Assembly (NCBI GenBank): GCA_012861695.1
Contig: JAAOOA010000006.1
Span: 33,537,434-33,601,433, forward strand
Direction: 5' to 3'
Length of the DNA: 64,000 bases
DNA from: Trematomus loennbergii
Taxonomy: Eukaryota; Chordata; Actinopteri; Perciformes; Nototheniidae
Shown: in pieces, positions 53,817 to 63,323 of the stretch
Layout: every line of letters starts with the position of its first letter
Numbering within the stretch: position 1 is the first letter of the stretch
Translations under genes and position numbers: made by a program
Notes under the pieces: generated by a model
The model's database searches: none
What the model saw: only the letters and a program-made list of their open reading frames with translations
What the model was told of the DNA's origin: nothing

Positions 53817-56800
53817 ATGGATCGATTCGAATTACCATCTCCACTGGTACTCACTGGCAACTTGGGAGAAAACTGGCGACGATGGGAACAACGCTTCCAA
53901 ATCTACATGACCGCGAGTGGTGCAGACGGTAAGGACAGGAAGATTAAAGTGGCCATACTGCTGCATGCACTAGGAGAGGAGGCTCTTGAAGTTTACAACA
54001 CGCTAGACATCGCACACGGTGAAGATGAAGGTGAAGAAGCAGATGAACAGACTGTTAATGATATTCTAGCAGCATTCAGAGCCTATTGTCTGCCGAAGAA
54101 GAACACGGTGTTTGAGAGACATCAGTTTTGGGCACATCCTATGTCAGGTAACACCACGATTGAGAAATATGTGACGGAGCTCAAGCAAAAGAGCAAGGAT
54201 TGTGAATTTTATACCACAGAAAATGACATGATCAGAGACAAGATTGTGTTTAGTATGAATGACCAGAGACTGAAAGAGAGACTTTTAAGAGAACCTAATC
54301 TCACATTAGAAAGGGCCATAGACACCTGCAGAGCTGCTGAGACGGCCAAAGTTCAAATGCTAGCTATGAATGCAGCAGCCCAGGAGATGTCTGTACTTGC
54401 AGTGCACAAGAATAGTCGACAAGGACAAAAGACACGCACACCGCCTATACAACGTACACAAGACATGGGACAAAGACATGAAACATGCAAACAATGTGAT
54501 AAATCACACCAGCCAAGACAGTGTCCAGCATATGGAGTATCCTGCCATAATTGTGGAAAACAGAATCACTATGCAAAAATGTGTAGGTCAGCTAAAGCCC
54601 AACATCACAAGACAGTACATGATGTTTCTCCGGAAATAGACACCCTATATATTGGGACAGTGAACATTGATCAGCTGAAGTCTAAAGCTGACAAGTCGTG
54701 GCATTCTAATGTAAATGTTGACTGCATGTGTGTCAAGTTTAAGTTGGACACAGGAGCAGAGGCCAACGTCCTGCCACTGAAAGTATTCACAGCGATGACC
54801 CGAAAAGCCAGACGTGAAAGAAGAACACACCTCAAACTACAGCCTACAAAGACAGTGCTGGTGGCATATGGAGGGATGAGATTGAAGCCGGAAGGGGTGG
54901 TAACACTCAAATGCTCCACTCCCAAAACACAGGCAAGTCTGACATTTTATGTTTCCAGGCACTCATCCATTCCCATATTAGGAAACGAGGCATGTGAAGA
55001 ACTGCGCCTGGTGAAAAGAGTGGACATTGACTCAATAGAAGTGAAACATCCCACAACAAAAGAGGAGCTCATAGCTCAGCACCCAACTGTCTTTGAGGGT
55101 TTAGGTGAGTTTGCTGGAGAATATCACATCCACACTGACCCCAAGGCCACACCTGTCATACATGGCTGTAGGAAAATACCACTGGCAGTAATGGACAGAC
55201 TGAGAGACACTCTCGATGACTTGTTACAAGCTGATGTTATTGTACAGGTAACTGAGCCTACACCATGGGTTAATAGCCTGGTGATCACAGAAAAAAAAGA
55301 CAGAAAAAAGATACGGGTTTGCTTGGATCCCAGTGACTTAAACAAAGCTATACTCAGGCAGCACTACTCCATTCCAACGACCGATGAAGTTCTGTGCAAA
55401 CTAGCTGGTAAGAAACTTTTCACAGTGCTGGATGAAAAAGATGGATATTGGCAAATAAAGCTAGATAAAGAGTCATCCCTACTGTGCACATTTAACACAC
55501 CATGGGGGAGATACCGCTTTAAACGTCTTCCATTTGGGATCAAGTCAGCAAGTGAGGTTTTCCAGCAACGCAACTGTGAGACATTTGGAGATATCCAAGG
55601 GATCCACATCATTGCAGATGACATGATAATTGCTGCATCGTCAGAGAAAGAACACGATGAGATATTACAGAAAGTGATAGCCAGAGCAAAGGAGGCTAAT
55701 GTAAAGTTCAACAAAGACAAGATACAGTACAAGGTGAGCAGTGTCAACTACATGGGCCATACTGTCACTTCAGAGGGTGTTAAAGCAGACAACGCTAAGA
55801 TCAAGGCTATCACAGGCATGCCAACACCAACTGACAAAACAGGACTACAGCGATTGCTGGGCATGGTAAAATACCTAGCTCAGTACATCCCAGGTGAGGC
55901 CACCATATCAGCACCACTGAGACAGTTGTTGAGAAAAGACAGTGTGTGGCTGTGGCAGCACGAACATGATGAAGCAGTCAAAAAACTGAAAGATGCTCTC
56001 ATTACAGCTCCTGTACTCAGTTATTTTGACCCAAAGAAACAGCTCATCATACAGGCAGATGCATCCAAAGACGGTTTGGGGGCATGTCTAATGCACGAGG
56101 GCCACCCAATTGCCTATGCATCAAGAGCACTAACACAAACAGAAAAGAACTATGCTCAAATAGAAAAGGAACTGTTAGCAATTGTCTTCTCTGTTAAGAG
56201 GTTCCATCAGTACGTGTACGGATTGAAAGTGGATGTGCAGTCAGACCACAAACCTCTGGAAAGCATTCTGAGAAAGCCGCTTGGAGCAGCTCCTTCCAGA
56301 CTCCAACGGATGCTCCTCCAGCTGCAGCGATATGACTTGAATGTCATCTACACACCAGGTAAAGACCTACTGATTGCAGACACACTCTCACGAGCTGTCA
56401 CACATGATGAACATTCAACAGTTGATGACATCACAGATGAGAAAGTTGTCTATGCTCTGGAGCCAACAGATGCTTTGAGCACTGAGATGCTGCAAAAGCT
56501 CAAAAGTGGAACAGCTAATGATGAAATACTACAGCTGCTGCAGGAAACACACAGACAGGGCTGGCCACGACACAGAAAACAAGTACACACTAAACTGGTT
56601 CAATACTGGCCTATCAGACATACTCTGTCAGTAATAGATGAGATAATGTTTGCAGGTGACAGGATAATCCTCCCGAGCCCGATGAGAAGTGACATGCTGC
56701 AAACATTACATGTGGCTCATCAAGGAATGCAGCGGACAAAAGCACTTGCCAGAAGGCACTGGTACTGGCCAGGTATGTCAAGAGAGATAGAACAAATGGT

Positions 56801-57779
56801 CGAGAATTGTGGGACATGTCAGCAGTTCCAGCCCAGAAACCAGAGGGAGCCTCTGATATCACACGACATTCCTGAGCTTCCTTGGCTCAAAATAGGGGCT
56901 GACATCTTTGAAATAAAAGGACAATCATTCCTATTGATGGTCGACTACCTGTCAAAATATCCTGAGGTGCTTAACATTAACGACAAGACTTCACACACTG
57001 TCATTAAGAAAATGAAATCAGTCTTCTCCAGGATAGGAATACCAAAAGAGATAGTGTGTGACCATGTCCCATTCGCGAGTCAAGAAATGAGGAACTTTGC
57101 AGAATCATGGGGCATAAAACTCACTCATTCCAGCCCAGGCTATGCACAGTCCAATGGCCTGGCTGAAAGGACCGTACAAACTGTTAAACATGTTCTTAAA
57201 AAAGCACAACTAACGAACACAGACCCTCATCTTGCCCTGCTCATCCTGAGAAACACACCTGTAACAGGCATGCAATACTCACCCGCACAAATGCTCATGG
57301 GGAGAGTGCTAAGGAGCACCTTACCGAGCTCCACCGTGGTGCTTCAACCTGCGGTGCCTAAGGATGTTCACTCGACTCTCGAGAATCTACAGAGGAGGCA
57401 GCAGCAGTATTATGACAGAGGAACGAGGCCGCTTCCTGAGCTGCAACCAGGAAGTACTGTTCACATGGAAACTGAACAGGGTTGGCGTCCAGCTTTGGTC
57501 ACTGCACAGAGAGATGAGCCACGTTCCTATGATGTTGTCACATCTTCAGGTCAGCACTACAGGCGCAACAGGAGAAATCTGAGGAAAACAGCACACGACG
57601 CCCAAATGGACCCAGAACCTGACTTGCCTGAAGACAATCAACTATGCATGCCAGATGCAGACACATCAGAGACTGTTGAATGTGAAATGTCATCACCGCA
57701 GAGCACAAGAAGAACCAGATGTGGCCGATTTATTCGACCACCTGAGAGATACAAAGATTTCCTAATTGGCTCAGGCTAA
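53817..57779 (+). CDS. Gag-Pol polyprotein of Ty3/gypsy retrotransposon
   Basis: An intact frame of 1320 codons from the first ATG. The frame stays open upstream to 53742 but without an ATG. Order seen: Gag-like N-terminus (about 1-215). Two CCHC zinc knuckles: C224-C227-H231-C236, with three rather than four residues before His, and the canonical C243-C246-H251-C256. Aspartic protease 'LDTGAE' with D311. Reverse transcriptase about 455-640 with active site 'IADDM' (D601, D602). RNase H with D748 and D810. Integrase zinc motif H965-H968-C998-C1001. Integrase core D1029, D1082, E1117. The second integrase Asp sits in 'CDHVPF' instead of the usual 'SDNGxx', and 34 residues separate it from the Glu. 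Gag and Pol share one frame, so no frameshift is needed. No stop or frameshift was found. It encodes all enzymes for self-copying and insertion. Confidence 0.97.
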   Translation: MDRFELPSPLVLTGNLGENWRRWEQRFQIYMTASGADGKDRKIKVAILLHALGEEALEVYNTLDIAHGEDEGEEADEQTVNDILAAFRAYCLPKKNTVFERHQFWAHPMSGNTTIEKYVTELKQKSKDCEFYTTENDMIRDKIVFSMNDQRLKERLLREPNLTLERAIDTCRAAETAKVQMLAMNAAAQEMSVLAVHKNSRQGQKTRTPPIQRTQDMGQRHETCKQCDKSHQPRQCPAYGVSCHNCGKQNHYAKMCRSAKAQHHKTVHDVSPEIDTLYIGTVNIDQLKSKADKSWHSNVNVDCMCVKFKLDTGAEANVLPLKVFTAMTRKARRERRTHLKLQPTKTVLVAYGGMRLKPEGVVTLKCSTPKTQASLTFYVSRHSSIPILGNEACEELRLVKRVDIDSIEVKHPTTKEELIAQHPTVFEGLGEFAGEYHIHTDPKATPVIHGCRKIPLAVMDRLRDTLDDLLQADVIVQVTEPTPWVNSLVITEKKDRKKIRVCLDPSDLNKAILRQHYSIPTTDEVLCKLAGKKLFTVLDEKDGYWQIKLDKESSLLCTFNTPWGRYRFKRLPFGIKSASEVFQQRNCETFGDIQGIHIIADDMIIAASSEKEHDEILQKVIARAKEANVKFNKDKIQYKVSSVNYMGHTVTSEGVKADNAKIKAITGMPTPTDKTGLQRLLGMVKYLAQYIPGEATISAPLRQLLRKDSVWLWQHEHDEAVKKLKDALITAPVLSYFDPKKQLIIQADASKDGLGACLMHEGHPIAYASRALTQTEKNYAQIEKELLAIVFSVKRFHQYVYGLKVDVQSDHKPLESILRKPLGAAPSRLQRMLLQLQRYDLNVIYTPGKDLLIADTLSRAVTHDEHSTVDDITDEKVVYALEPTDALSTEMLQKLKSGTANDEILQLLQETHRQGWPRHRKQVHTKLVQYWPIRHTLSVIDEIMFAGDRIILPSPMRSDMLQTLHVAHQGMQRTKALARRHWYWPGMSREIEQMVENCGTCQQFQPRNQREPLISHDIPELPWLKIGADIFEIKGQSFLLMVDYLSKYPEVLNINDKTSHTVIKKMKSVFSRIGIPKEIVCDHVPFASQEMRNFAESWGIKLTHSSPGYAQSNGLAERTVQTVKHVLKKAQLTNTDPHLALLILRNTPVTGMQYSPAQMLMGRVLRSTLPSSTVVLQPAVPKDVHSTLENLQRRQQQYYDRGTRPLPELQPGSTVHMETEQGWRPALVTAQRDEPRSYDVVTSSGQHYRRNRRNLRKTAHDAQMDPEPDLPEDNQLCMPDADTSETVECEMSSPQSTRRTRCGRFIRPPERYKDFLIGSG

Positions 57780-58029
57780 AGGTTGTGATAAGACACAGTT
57801 AATACGTTAAAAATCCTTACTCTATTTGCTAAAAAGAAAAAAGAGAAGAGTAAGGTGTGTTGTTTATATGAGGATGTTGGAGTGAAATACACTGATTCTA
57901 AGTTGACATGTTAATGTTCATACAAAATATAATTCCATATATATTCTTATGTTAACAAGTGAACAATGTTAATATTGAGACCGTTATAGAATGTTTACTA
58001 CAGCAAATGTTATATGCAACGTTCATTGT

Positions 58030-58041
58030 AAGAAAGGAGGA
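58030..58041 (+). other. Polypurine tract
   Basis: 'aagaaaggagga' lies directly before the 3' LTR, the standard position for plus-strand priming in LTR retrotransposons. Confidence 0.85.
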
Positions 58042-58260
58042 TGTAGTATATAGTGCCGCGCACATATACCATCAGGACGTTACTGATGTGGTGCGGCTGC
58101 GGAGTGATACTGTGTGTATGCAAGCCCGCATCTTGAACGCATGTATGTATCATGGCTGAAGACTTACTAAGTAAATAAAGATGCCTCATACAAAGGTCTA
58201 CGGATACCTTATTACTCTCCATGACCTGCGGTCAACTATATAGCATAAAGGACTATTACA
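58042..58260 (+). repeat. 3' LTR
   Basis: 219 bp, identical to 53455-53673 by direct reading, followed by the second copy of the GATAG target duplication. Confidence 0.97.
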
Positions 58261-58330
58261 GATAGTGTTACGTTATTATGAGAGTGCTCTGTTTGATTCT
58301 GAAATTGTATATATTTATATAAATATATAC

Positions 58331-58335
<5 letters not shown>

Positions 58336-58386
<51 letters not shown>
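58336..58386. repeat. (GT)n microsatellite
   Basis: About 25 GT units after an AT-rich lead, inside the outer TIR element. Confidence 0.93.
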
Positions 58387-58388
<2 letters not shown>

Positions 58389-58809
58389 GCATCTGTAGCC
58401 TGTTATTGTCTCATTATACCGCACTGTGAATGAATTAAAAGTAAATATATAAGTCGTCATGAACACATCTGTCCATCAGACAGAGGGCTGCTGTGCCTCC
58501 TGTCATCATTAATAGCCGCGTTCACACCGGAGTACTTTCACCGTACTTTTCGCGTTTTAGTTCCGTGAGTACCCCTTATGTCGCGTTCACACCAAAAATC
58601 GTACTTAATCTCGGGTACTTTTACCCCCATTTTTAGAGCCAGCTCAGAGAGCGTACTTTTCTGTGGGTGAAAAGTGCCCCAGTGCTGATTGGCTGGGCGA
58701 ATTGCAAACCACGCCCCGTAGAACTGTGGAAATGTTGTGTAGAGCCGCCATTGTTTTGCCTCGCTACAAAATCCCGACGGAGCGTTGGGTTTGTTTTTGA
58801 AAGCAGTTA

Positions 58810-58905
58810 TGGCAAGCATCAAGAAATGATGAGGAGGTGTCGGCGCTTCTGGAGATCTACGCCGAGGACGTGACCCAGGGAATGCTACTGAAGCCAGTTC
58901 AGTAG
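58810..58905 (+). pseudogene. Remnant resembling start of a Myb/SANT-like domain
   Basis: Thirty-one codons beginning WQASRNDEEVSALLEIYAED, ended by TAG at 58903-58905. The Trp followed by 'EEVxALLEIY' is the typical opening of the Myb/SANT-like (trihelix) DNA-binding domain in accessory proteins of Harbinger-type transposons. The rest of the domain is absent, there is an in-frame stop just upstream (58798-58800), and no ATG is available. It is therefore broken. Confidence 0.45.
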
Positions 58906-58923
58906 CTTTCACTCGACCTGGGA

Positions 58924-59985
58924 ATGTGCACAGCCCCACGGCACACACCGGCTAAAAATAAAGAAACTCGGGCAGGACTACAAACGGCGGATTCAGTGGC
59001 CAACGATGACGACCACGACGAAGGTAAAATCAACTACATGCACTGGGGTTTTAATCTGCACAATAATGGTCTCAGATGTACTTTTATTTGCTCAGTAGAT
59101 CAAGCTAGCCATGCTAGGCGGAATAGGCTAACACCGGCCCCGAGCTAGCTACATCTAGCTAGCTAGATATTCTCTGCTGTATGAAAACGTTTTGACTTGT
59201 GAATAACTGTGTAGTGTTTCTGTAATTTGCTTCACTAACTCATGGCACTAATCGTCTGTTTCAGGCGAGGATGGACAACTCTCGGGATTGGAAACAAGCG
59301 AGCTTTGCATTCTAGATCACAGCGCTTCCTCGCCCCCCTTACCAGCAACCAAACGCAAAGGTACACACACTGTAACTTTGTCTTGAAAGAACGTTACGCA
59401 TCGAACTGATGTTCACAATCATGTTTATTTCCTTCTTGGTACAATTATGAAACAGCGTGAAAACGTATTCGCCAAGACCGGCATTTACAAATGTCTCACA
59501 CAAACATTGTAAACATCAGGGCTAGAGGTCACATGACTTCCGGTACGAAAACTTGCCTCAACAAATTAAACAAAATTCAAGCATACATGAAGCACAATCC
59601 TCCGTGTTTGAACCTCTTAAATCGCTGCATAGCCGATTTATTTGGACTGGATTATCCCAGAGAGGCTAAACATTCTTTATAACACAGTTTGAGATTTGTG
59701 AAACCTTAATTCTATTTGTGAAAATACCAAAAAAACATTCCTAGTATGTTGTAAAACTACATGGCGACTAAACAGATCTTGTATCTTGCTTATTTTCCCC
59801 TCATAGGAAAGCGGACACGGGATGCGAATTTCTTTGACACCGCCCAGGCGTTGGAGGACCGGCGTGCCGTGGTGAAAGAGTCTATGCACGGGGATCAGAT
59901 GGTGCTGTTCACCAAGGCCCAGGAAACGGAGGACAAGATGCTCACCAGTTCATTTTATATTATTGTTATTACTGTTATTATATAG
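58924..59985 (+). pseudogene. Three-exon accessory-protein remnant in transposon
   Basis: Exons 58924-59023, 59265-59360 and 59807-59985 are linked by GT-AG introns (donors 'gaaggtaaaa' and 'aaaggtacac', acceptors 'gtttcag' and 'ctcatag'). Both junctions are phase 1, and the frame is kept across both, encoding an acidic 'NDDDHDEGEDG' region, a Ser/Pro linker, 'TKRKGKRTRD' and a helical tail 'QALEDRRAVVKESM'. An acidic linker and a C-terminal helix fit the C-terminal half of the Myb-like protein of Harbinger elements. The N-terminal DNA-binding half is disrupted upstream. The last exon ends in repeat DNA, so the true stop may be lost. Confidence 0.45.
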
Positions 59986-60103
59986 TCTTGATACAACTGA
60001 CACTTTATTTTATATTGATAATGTTAATTTACATGTACAACTTCTATTTTATTTACATTAAAAATGTGAACTTCTATTTACTGTTAAACAGATCCTGTAT
60101 CTT

Positions 60104-61250
60104 GCTTATTTCTCCTGACACTTTATCTTTAGTGACCGTAGCATCCTATACATCACATGCAAGTGATTATTCTGATACCATCATGTTTCATCGGTTATAA
60201 ACTGGCAAAGCTTTATTTGTCATTTATTTATCATCAATGTTGCAACCTTGTGGAGGAATGGCAGGGGCACATACACAAATATGATAATTTATATAATTTT
60301 AAATATTATTTGACCTAAAACTAAATGTTTTTATGATTGTCCTCTGAGGAGGACATGGGGATTTGCAAACTTTTAATTCCCCCCCCCATTTTACACAACA
60401 CAAAATGGAGTCCACTATGGGCCGAAACTAACATGTATGTTTGCATAGTGTTTATGGCAGACGGATGCAGTGGGTCTCAGGAAGATATATAATAAAGGTG
60501 GGTTTGCTGCTGAGATAGACTCCCTACAGCTGGGACAGTTTATTTTATATTGTTATTACTGTTATGACTTTATTTTATATATAATGTTTACTGACATGTA
60601 CAACTGACACTTTATTTACATTTAAAATTGTTCTATTTAATGTTATGTCTTGAGAGTGCAATAAAGAAAACCGACATGGCGATTAAGCTTATTTCTCCTG
60701 ACACTTTATCTTTTGTGACCTGTGTAGCATCCTATACATCACATGTAAGTGATTATTCTGATACCATCATGTTTCATCGGTTATAAACTGGCAAAGCTTT
60801 ATTTGTCATTTATTTATCATCAATGTTGCAACCTTGTGGGGGAATGGCAGGGGCACATACACAAATATGATAATTTATATCATTTTAAATATTATTTGAC
60901 CTAAACTTTTAATTCCCCCCCATTTCACACAACACAACATGGAGTCCACTATGGGCCAAAACTAACATGTATGTTTGCATAGTGTTTATGGCAGACGGAT
61001 GCAGTGGGTCTCAGGAAGATATATAATAAAGGTGGGTTTGCTGCTGAGACTCCCTACAGCTGGGACAGTTTATTTTATATTGTTATTACTGTTATTATAG
61101 TACAACTGACACTTTATTTTATATTGACAATGTTTACTGACATGTACAACTGACACTTTAGTTACATTTAAAATATTTCTATTTAATGTTATGTCTTGAG
61201 AGTGCAATAAAGAAAACCGACATGGCGATTAAACAGATCCTGTATCAGCC
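60104..61250. repeat. Internal tandem duplication, ~0.55-0.58 kb units
   Basis: A unit starting 'gcttatttctcctgacactt' at 60104 recurs at 60687, with near-identical content including 'ctggcaaagctttatttgtc' and 'ggaatggcaggggcacatac'. Both units end near 'aataaagaaaaccgacatgg'. The motif 'aaacagatcctgtatc' and its close variant occur at 59771, 60087 and 61228, at the edges of the units and in the preceding intron, which suggests it served as the recombination seed. Confidence 0.85.
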
Positions 61251-61486
61251 ATCCTACGGTGAAACATGGCAATCATGTGTGCTTTCCGTCGGCCAATCCT
61301 TTTCCTAAAGCTTTTGAACTGCCTTTGATGCTGAAGAAACTTTGCGATTATAGCATTCGACGTGTGGCGGCTCCGGATTTTTGTCGGACGCCTAATAGGC
61401 TCAGGCTCTGGCCGCATTAACAAAGTTACACAGCTGTATAACATGAGCACAAACAGCACAACTCCAGTCGACTCCATCTCCATCAT
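61229..61486 (-). pseudogene. Basic hypothetical frame in transposon, minus strand
   Basis: Eighty-five codons from the first ATG on the minus strand. A hydrophobic N-terminus ('VVLFVLMLYSCVTLLM') is followed by an Arg/Lys-rich part ('RRPTKIRSRHTSN', 'FRKRIGRRKAHM'). It could be the first exon of the element's transposase gene, given its position next to the right end and the promoter-like CRE, but no DDE domain follows. Chance is also possible. Confidence 0.25.
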
Positions 61487-61653
61487 GTCTGAGGTCGGAA
61501 GGTAAACAACAGACAGTATACGCGGGAAGTTTTTTCTTCTTCTTCTCTTGTTTTGTAGCGGATTGCAAACAACTTTAAGGTGCTTACCGCCACCTACTGT
61601 ACTGTGAAGTGGTTTGTGGCCTGCCAGTAAAGCCAACGCAGAAGAAGAAGAAG

Positions 61654-61661
61654 TGACGTCA
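61654..61661 (-). promoter_or_regulatory. CRE-like palindrome near transposon right end
   Basis: 'tgacgtca' directly next to a (GAA)n run, upstream of the minus-strand frame. A consensus CREB/ATF site at this distance from a terminus may be a promoter element of the transposon's gene. Confidence 0.4.
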
Positions 61662-61999
61662 GCGGCTCATTTGCGTAATCTTCCCTCAGGGAAAAGTACT
61701 CCGGTGTGAACGCGATCTGTACTAAGTGCCCTGGGGTTAAAAGCGCCAGGGCTCTTAGTGCCGGAACTAAGTACAGGAAAGTACTTGGTGTGAACGCGGC
61801 TATTGGACGTCTCTTTAAAATGACCGCTCAGAGGAGAGGAGTTCTCATTTCTCTAACCGCCTGCTGCTTCCCCTCCTCTCTCCTCGGTTCCCCTCCTCGG
61901 CTCCTCCGCTCGCATCTCCTGTGGGCGGGACTAAGTCTCGAGGATAGGAGTCGAGGAGGGGAGTCGAGGAGGAACATTTGAAGACATGAGAAAGGGCCC

Positions 62000-62839
62000 A
62001 TGTGAACGCAATCACCAGCAACAGACAAGACGGGAGGGGGAACACTTTTCAAACTAAAACAGGAAACAGAGACAGACAAACTAAAACATAGACAGATTGT
62101 GACAAATATATGCATAAATGACATATAATCACATGCTTCCTGTGCAATGTTTTAGCGTGGAACAAATGAATATACTTCGCCAATAATGAAGCTATATAAT
62201 CCGTAACGGAGACCGAGATCAATGGCCCCAGAGATCACCTCCGTTACAGAGTGGTCATGGTTTAACTCCAATAGAATTGACTCTGCATTTTTGATCGCAC
62301 TCTAGAAGCTATGAGTAATAAATACACTCCAAAAGGATTACATATCACTATTTCAGAGCAAAATAGTAATTACTCACCAATATTTCCTGTGTACACACAC
62401 ATTTCTATCAGTATTTCTCTGTGTTGTGGTTGACATGATGATGACTATTAGGAGTTAAGGGGAGAGGCTGAGCATCACCATGAAATGTGCAAATAGACAT
62501 AAAAATGAATAAAAGGGGAAAAAAATGCTCCATGTTTTTTAGGCTGTAAACTTTAACTGTTATGTAAGCCAACTAGACAGACAGTGTATCACACTTCCCT
62601 CCTGTACATTAGCAGATAAAAGGCATAACATACTTGAATGAATGGTAAATAAAGAATGCTGGAAATAACTGCATCTCCATTAGCCTATATAGGCTATGCA
62701 GAGACTGCCTTCTTCATGTCGTGAATTGCAGCTAATGTTTTAATATGGCAATTGGCAAAAGTTTGACATTTGACTTATACAATAACCCACCTTCTAGTTT
62801 CTTCATGTTTTTTTTTTTTTTCTCTTGCTTGCGCCGGAC
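62000..62839. other. Non-coding stretch, no gene seen
   Basis: A/T-rich DNA outside the nested stack. No exon or repeat terminus was recognised. Confidence 0.5.
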
Positions 62840-62843
62840 ATAA

Positions 62844-63319
62844 AGGGGACCTATCATGCAAAATGCACTTTTGTACGTCTTTTATACATGAATATGTGTC
62901 CCCGGTGTTCCAGGGAACTCACCAAGTGTCAGAAAACACAACCCTCTCTATTTTCCTCCATACCCAAATCTCTAAAAAAGGGGCTGCAACGGATCTGATA
63001 AAAACTGATCCAGATTTGAACACTGTCCTGACGTCAGGACAGTGGCGCTACGGCTATTGGGCCAACTCCACCAATCAGGAGGAGACAGCCACGGCCATTG
63101 CCGTTCGAAAGCGCTGGAGACGCTGTAGTACATATGCCAGGCCAGTAGATGGTGCTGTTCTCACTGAATCTGCCCAGAGCTAGAAATTGTCAAATTGAGC
63201 AAAATGAGGCATGGCTAAAATGCATGATCTGTTTGGTATTTTGAAAAAAAAAAGTATAAATATGCCTTATATAGGTATGGTCCTACACTATATTATTAAA
63301 ATAGCATGATAGGTCCACT
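62844..63319. mobile_element. MITE of the 'GGGGACCTATCATGC' family
   Basis: Inverted ends 'aggggacctatcatgc' and 'gcatgataggtccact', a second member of the family at 32029-32536. The right flank is TTAA (63320-63323). The left flank is ATAA (62840-62843), consistent with one mutation in a TTAA duplication. It contains a 24-bp perfect palindrome at 63021-63044. The 137-codon frame across it (62770-63183) is not protein-like. Confidence 0.65.
63021..63044. repeat. 24-bp perfect palindrome centred on TGACGTCA
   Basis: 'cactgtcctgac' is followed immediately by its exact reverse complement. The centre is a consensus CRE octamer (63029-63036). Confidence 0.9.
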
Positions 63320-63323
63320 TTAA

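Larger units (their letters stand above)
53455..58260 (+). mobile_element. Complete Ty3/gypsy LTR retrotransposon
   Basis: A 4806-bp element with two LTRs that read as identical over all 219 bp, TG...CA ends, and a 5-bp target duplication GATAG on both sides (53450-53454 and 58261-58265). In order it has 5' LTR, tRNA-Leu-type primer binding site, one gag-pol frame, polypurine tract and 3' LTR. Domain order (protease, reverse transcriptase, RNase H, integrase) defines Ty3/gypsy, not copia. No env frame exists in the 262 bp between the stop and the 3' LTR. Identical LTRs imply a very recent insertion. Confidence 0.97.
58514..61801. mobile_element. Harbinger/ISL2EU-like DNA transposon, decayed
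   Basis: A 3288-bp element with inverted tips 'agccgcgttcacacc', flanked by AT dinucleotides (58512-58513 and 61802-61803). The 12-mer 'cgcgttcacacc' occurs twice near each end, inward-facing: 58517, 58582, and in reverse at 61703-61714 and 61787-61798. These subterminal repeats are likely transposase binding sites. It carries remnants of a spliced plus-strand gene with Myb/SANT-like content and a basic frame on the minus strand, the divergent or convergent two-gene layout of Harbinger-type elements. No intact DDE transposase is present. The superfamily assignment is tentative. Confidence 0.65.
52707..61999. mobile_element. Outer TIR element hosting two nested transposons
   Basis: 'gggccctttctcatgtcttc' plus four more bases (52707-52730) is the exact reverse complement of 61976-61999, a perfect 24-bp terminal inverted repeat. 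Both subterminal regions carry 'tcgagga'-type repeats in opposite orientation. The GGG...CCC ends suggest a PIF/Harbinger-like class, but flanking triplets (CCA and ATG, or CAG and CAT if shifted by one) do not match exactly. After removing the gypsy and the inner DNA element, about 1.2 kb remains, with no transposase frame. Confidence 0.6.

Noticed and set aside
57780..58041. Possible env gene after pol
   Set aside because: Only 262 bp separate the stop from the 3' LTR, and no substantial frame exists there.
62770..63183. 137-codon plus-strand frame
   Set aside because: It runs across the terminus and interior of a MITE and has no protein-like pattern.
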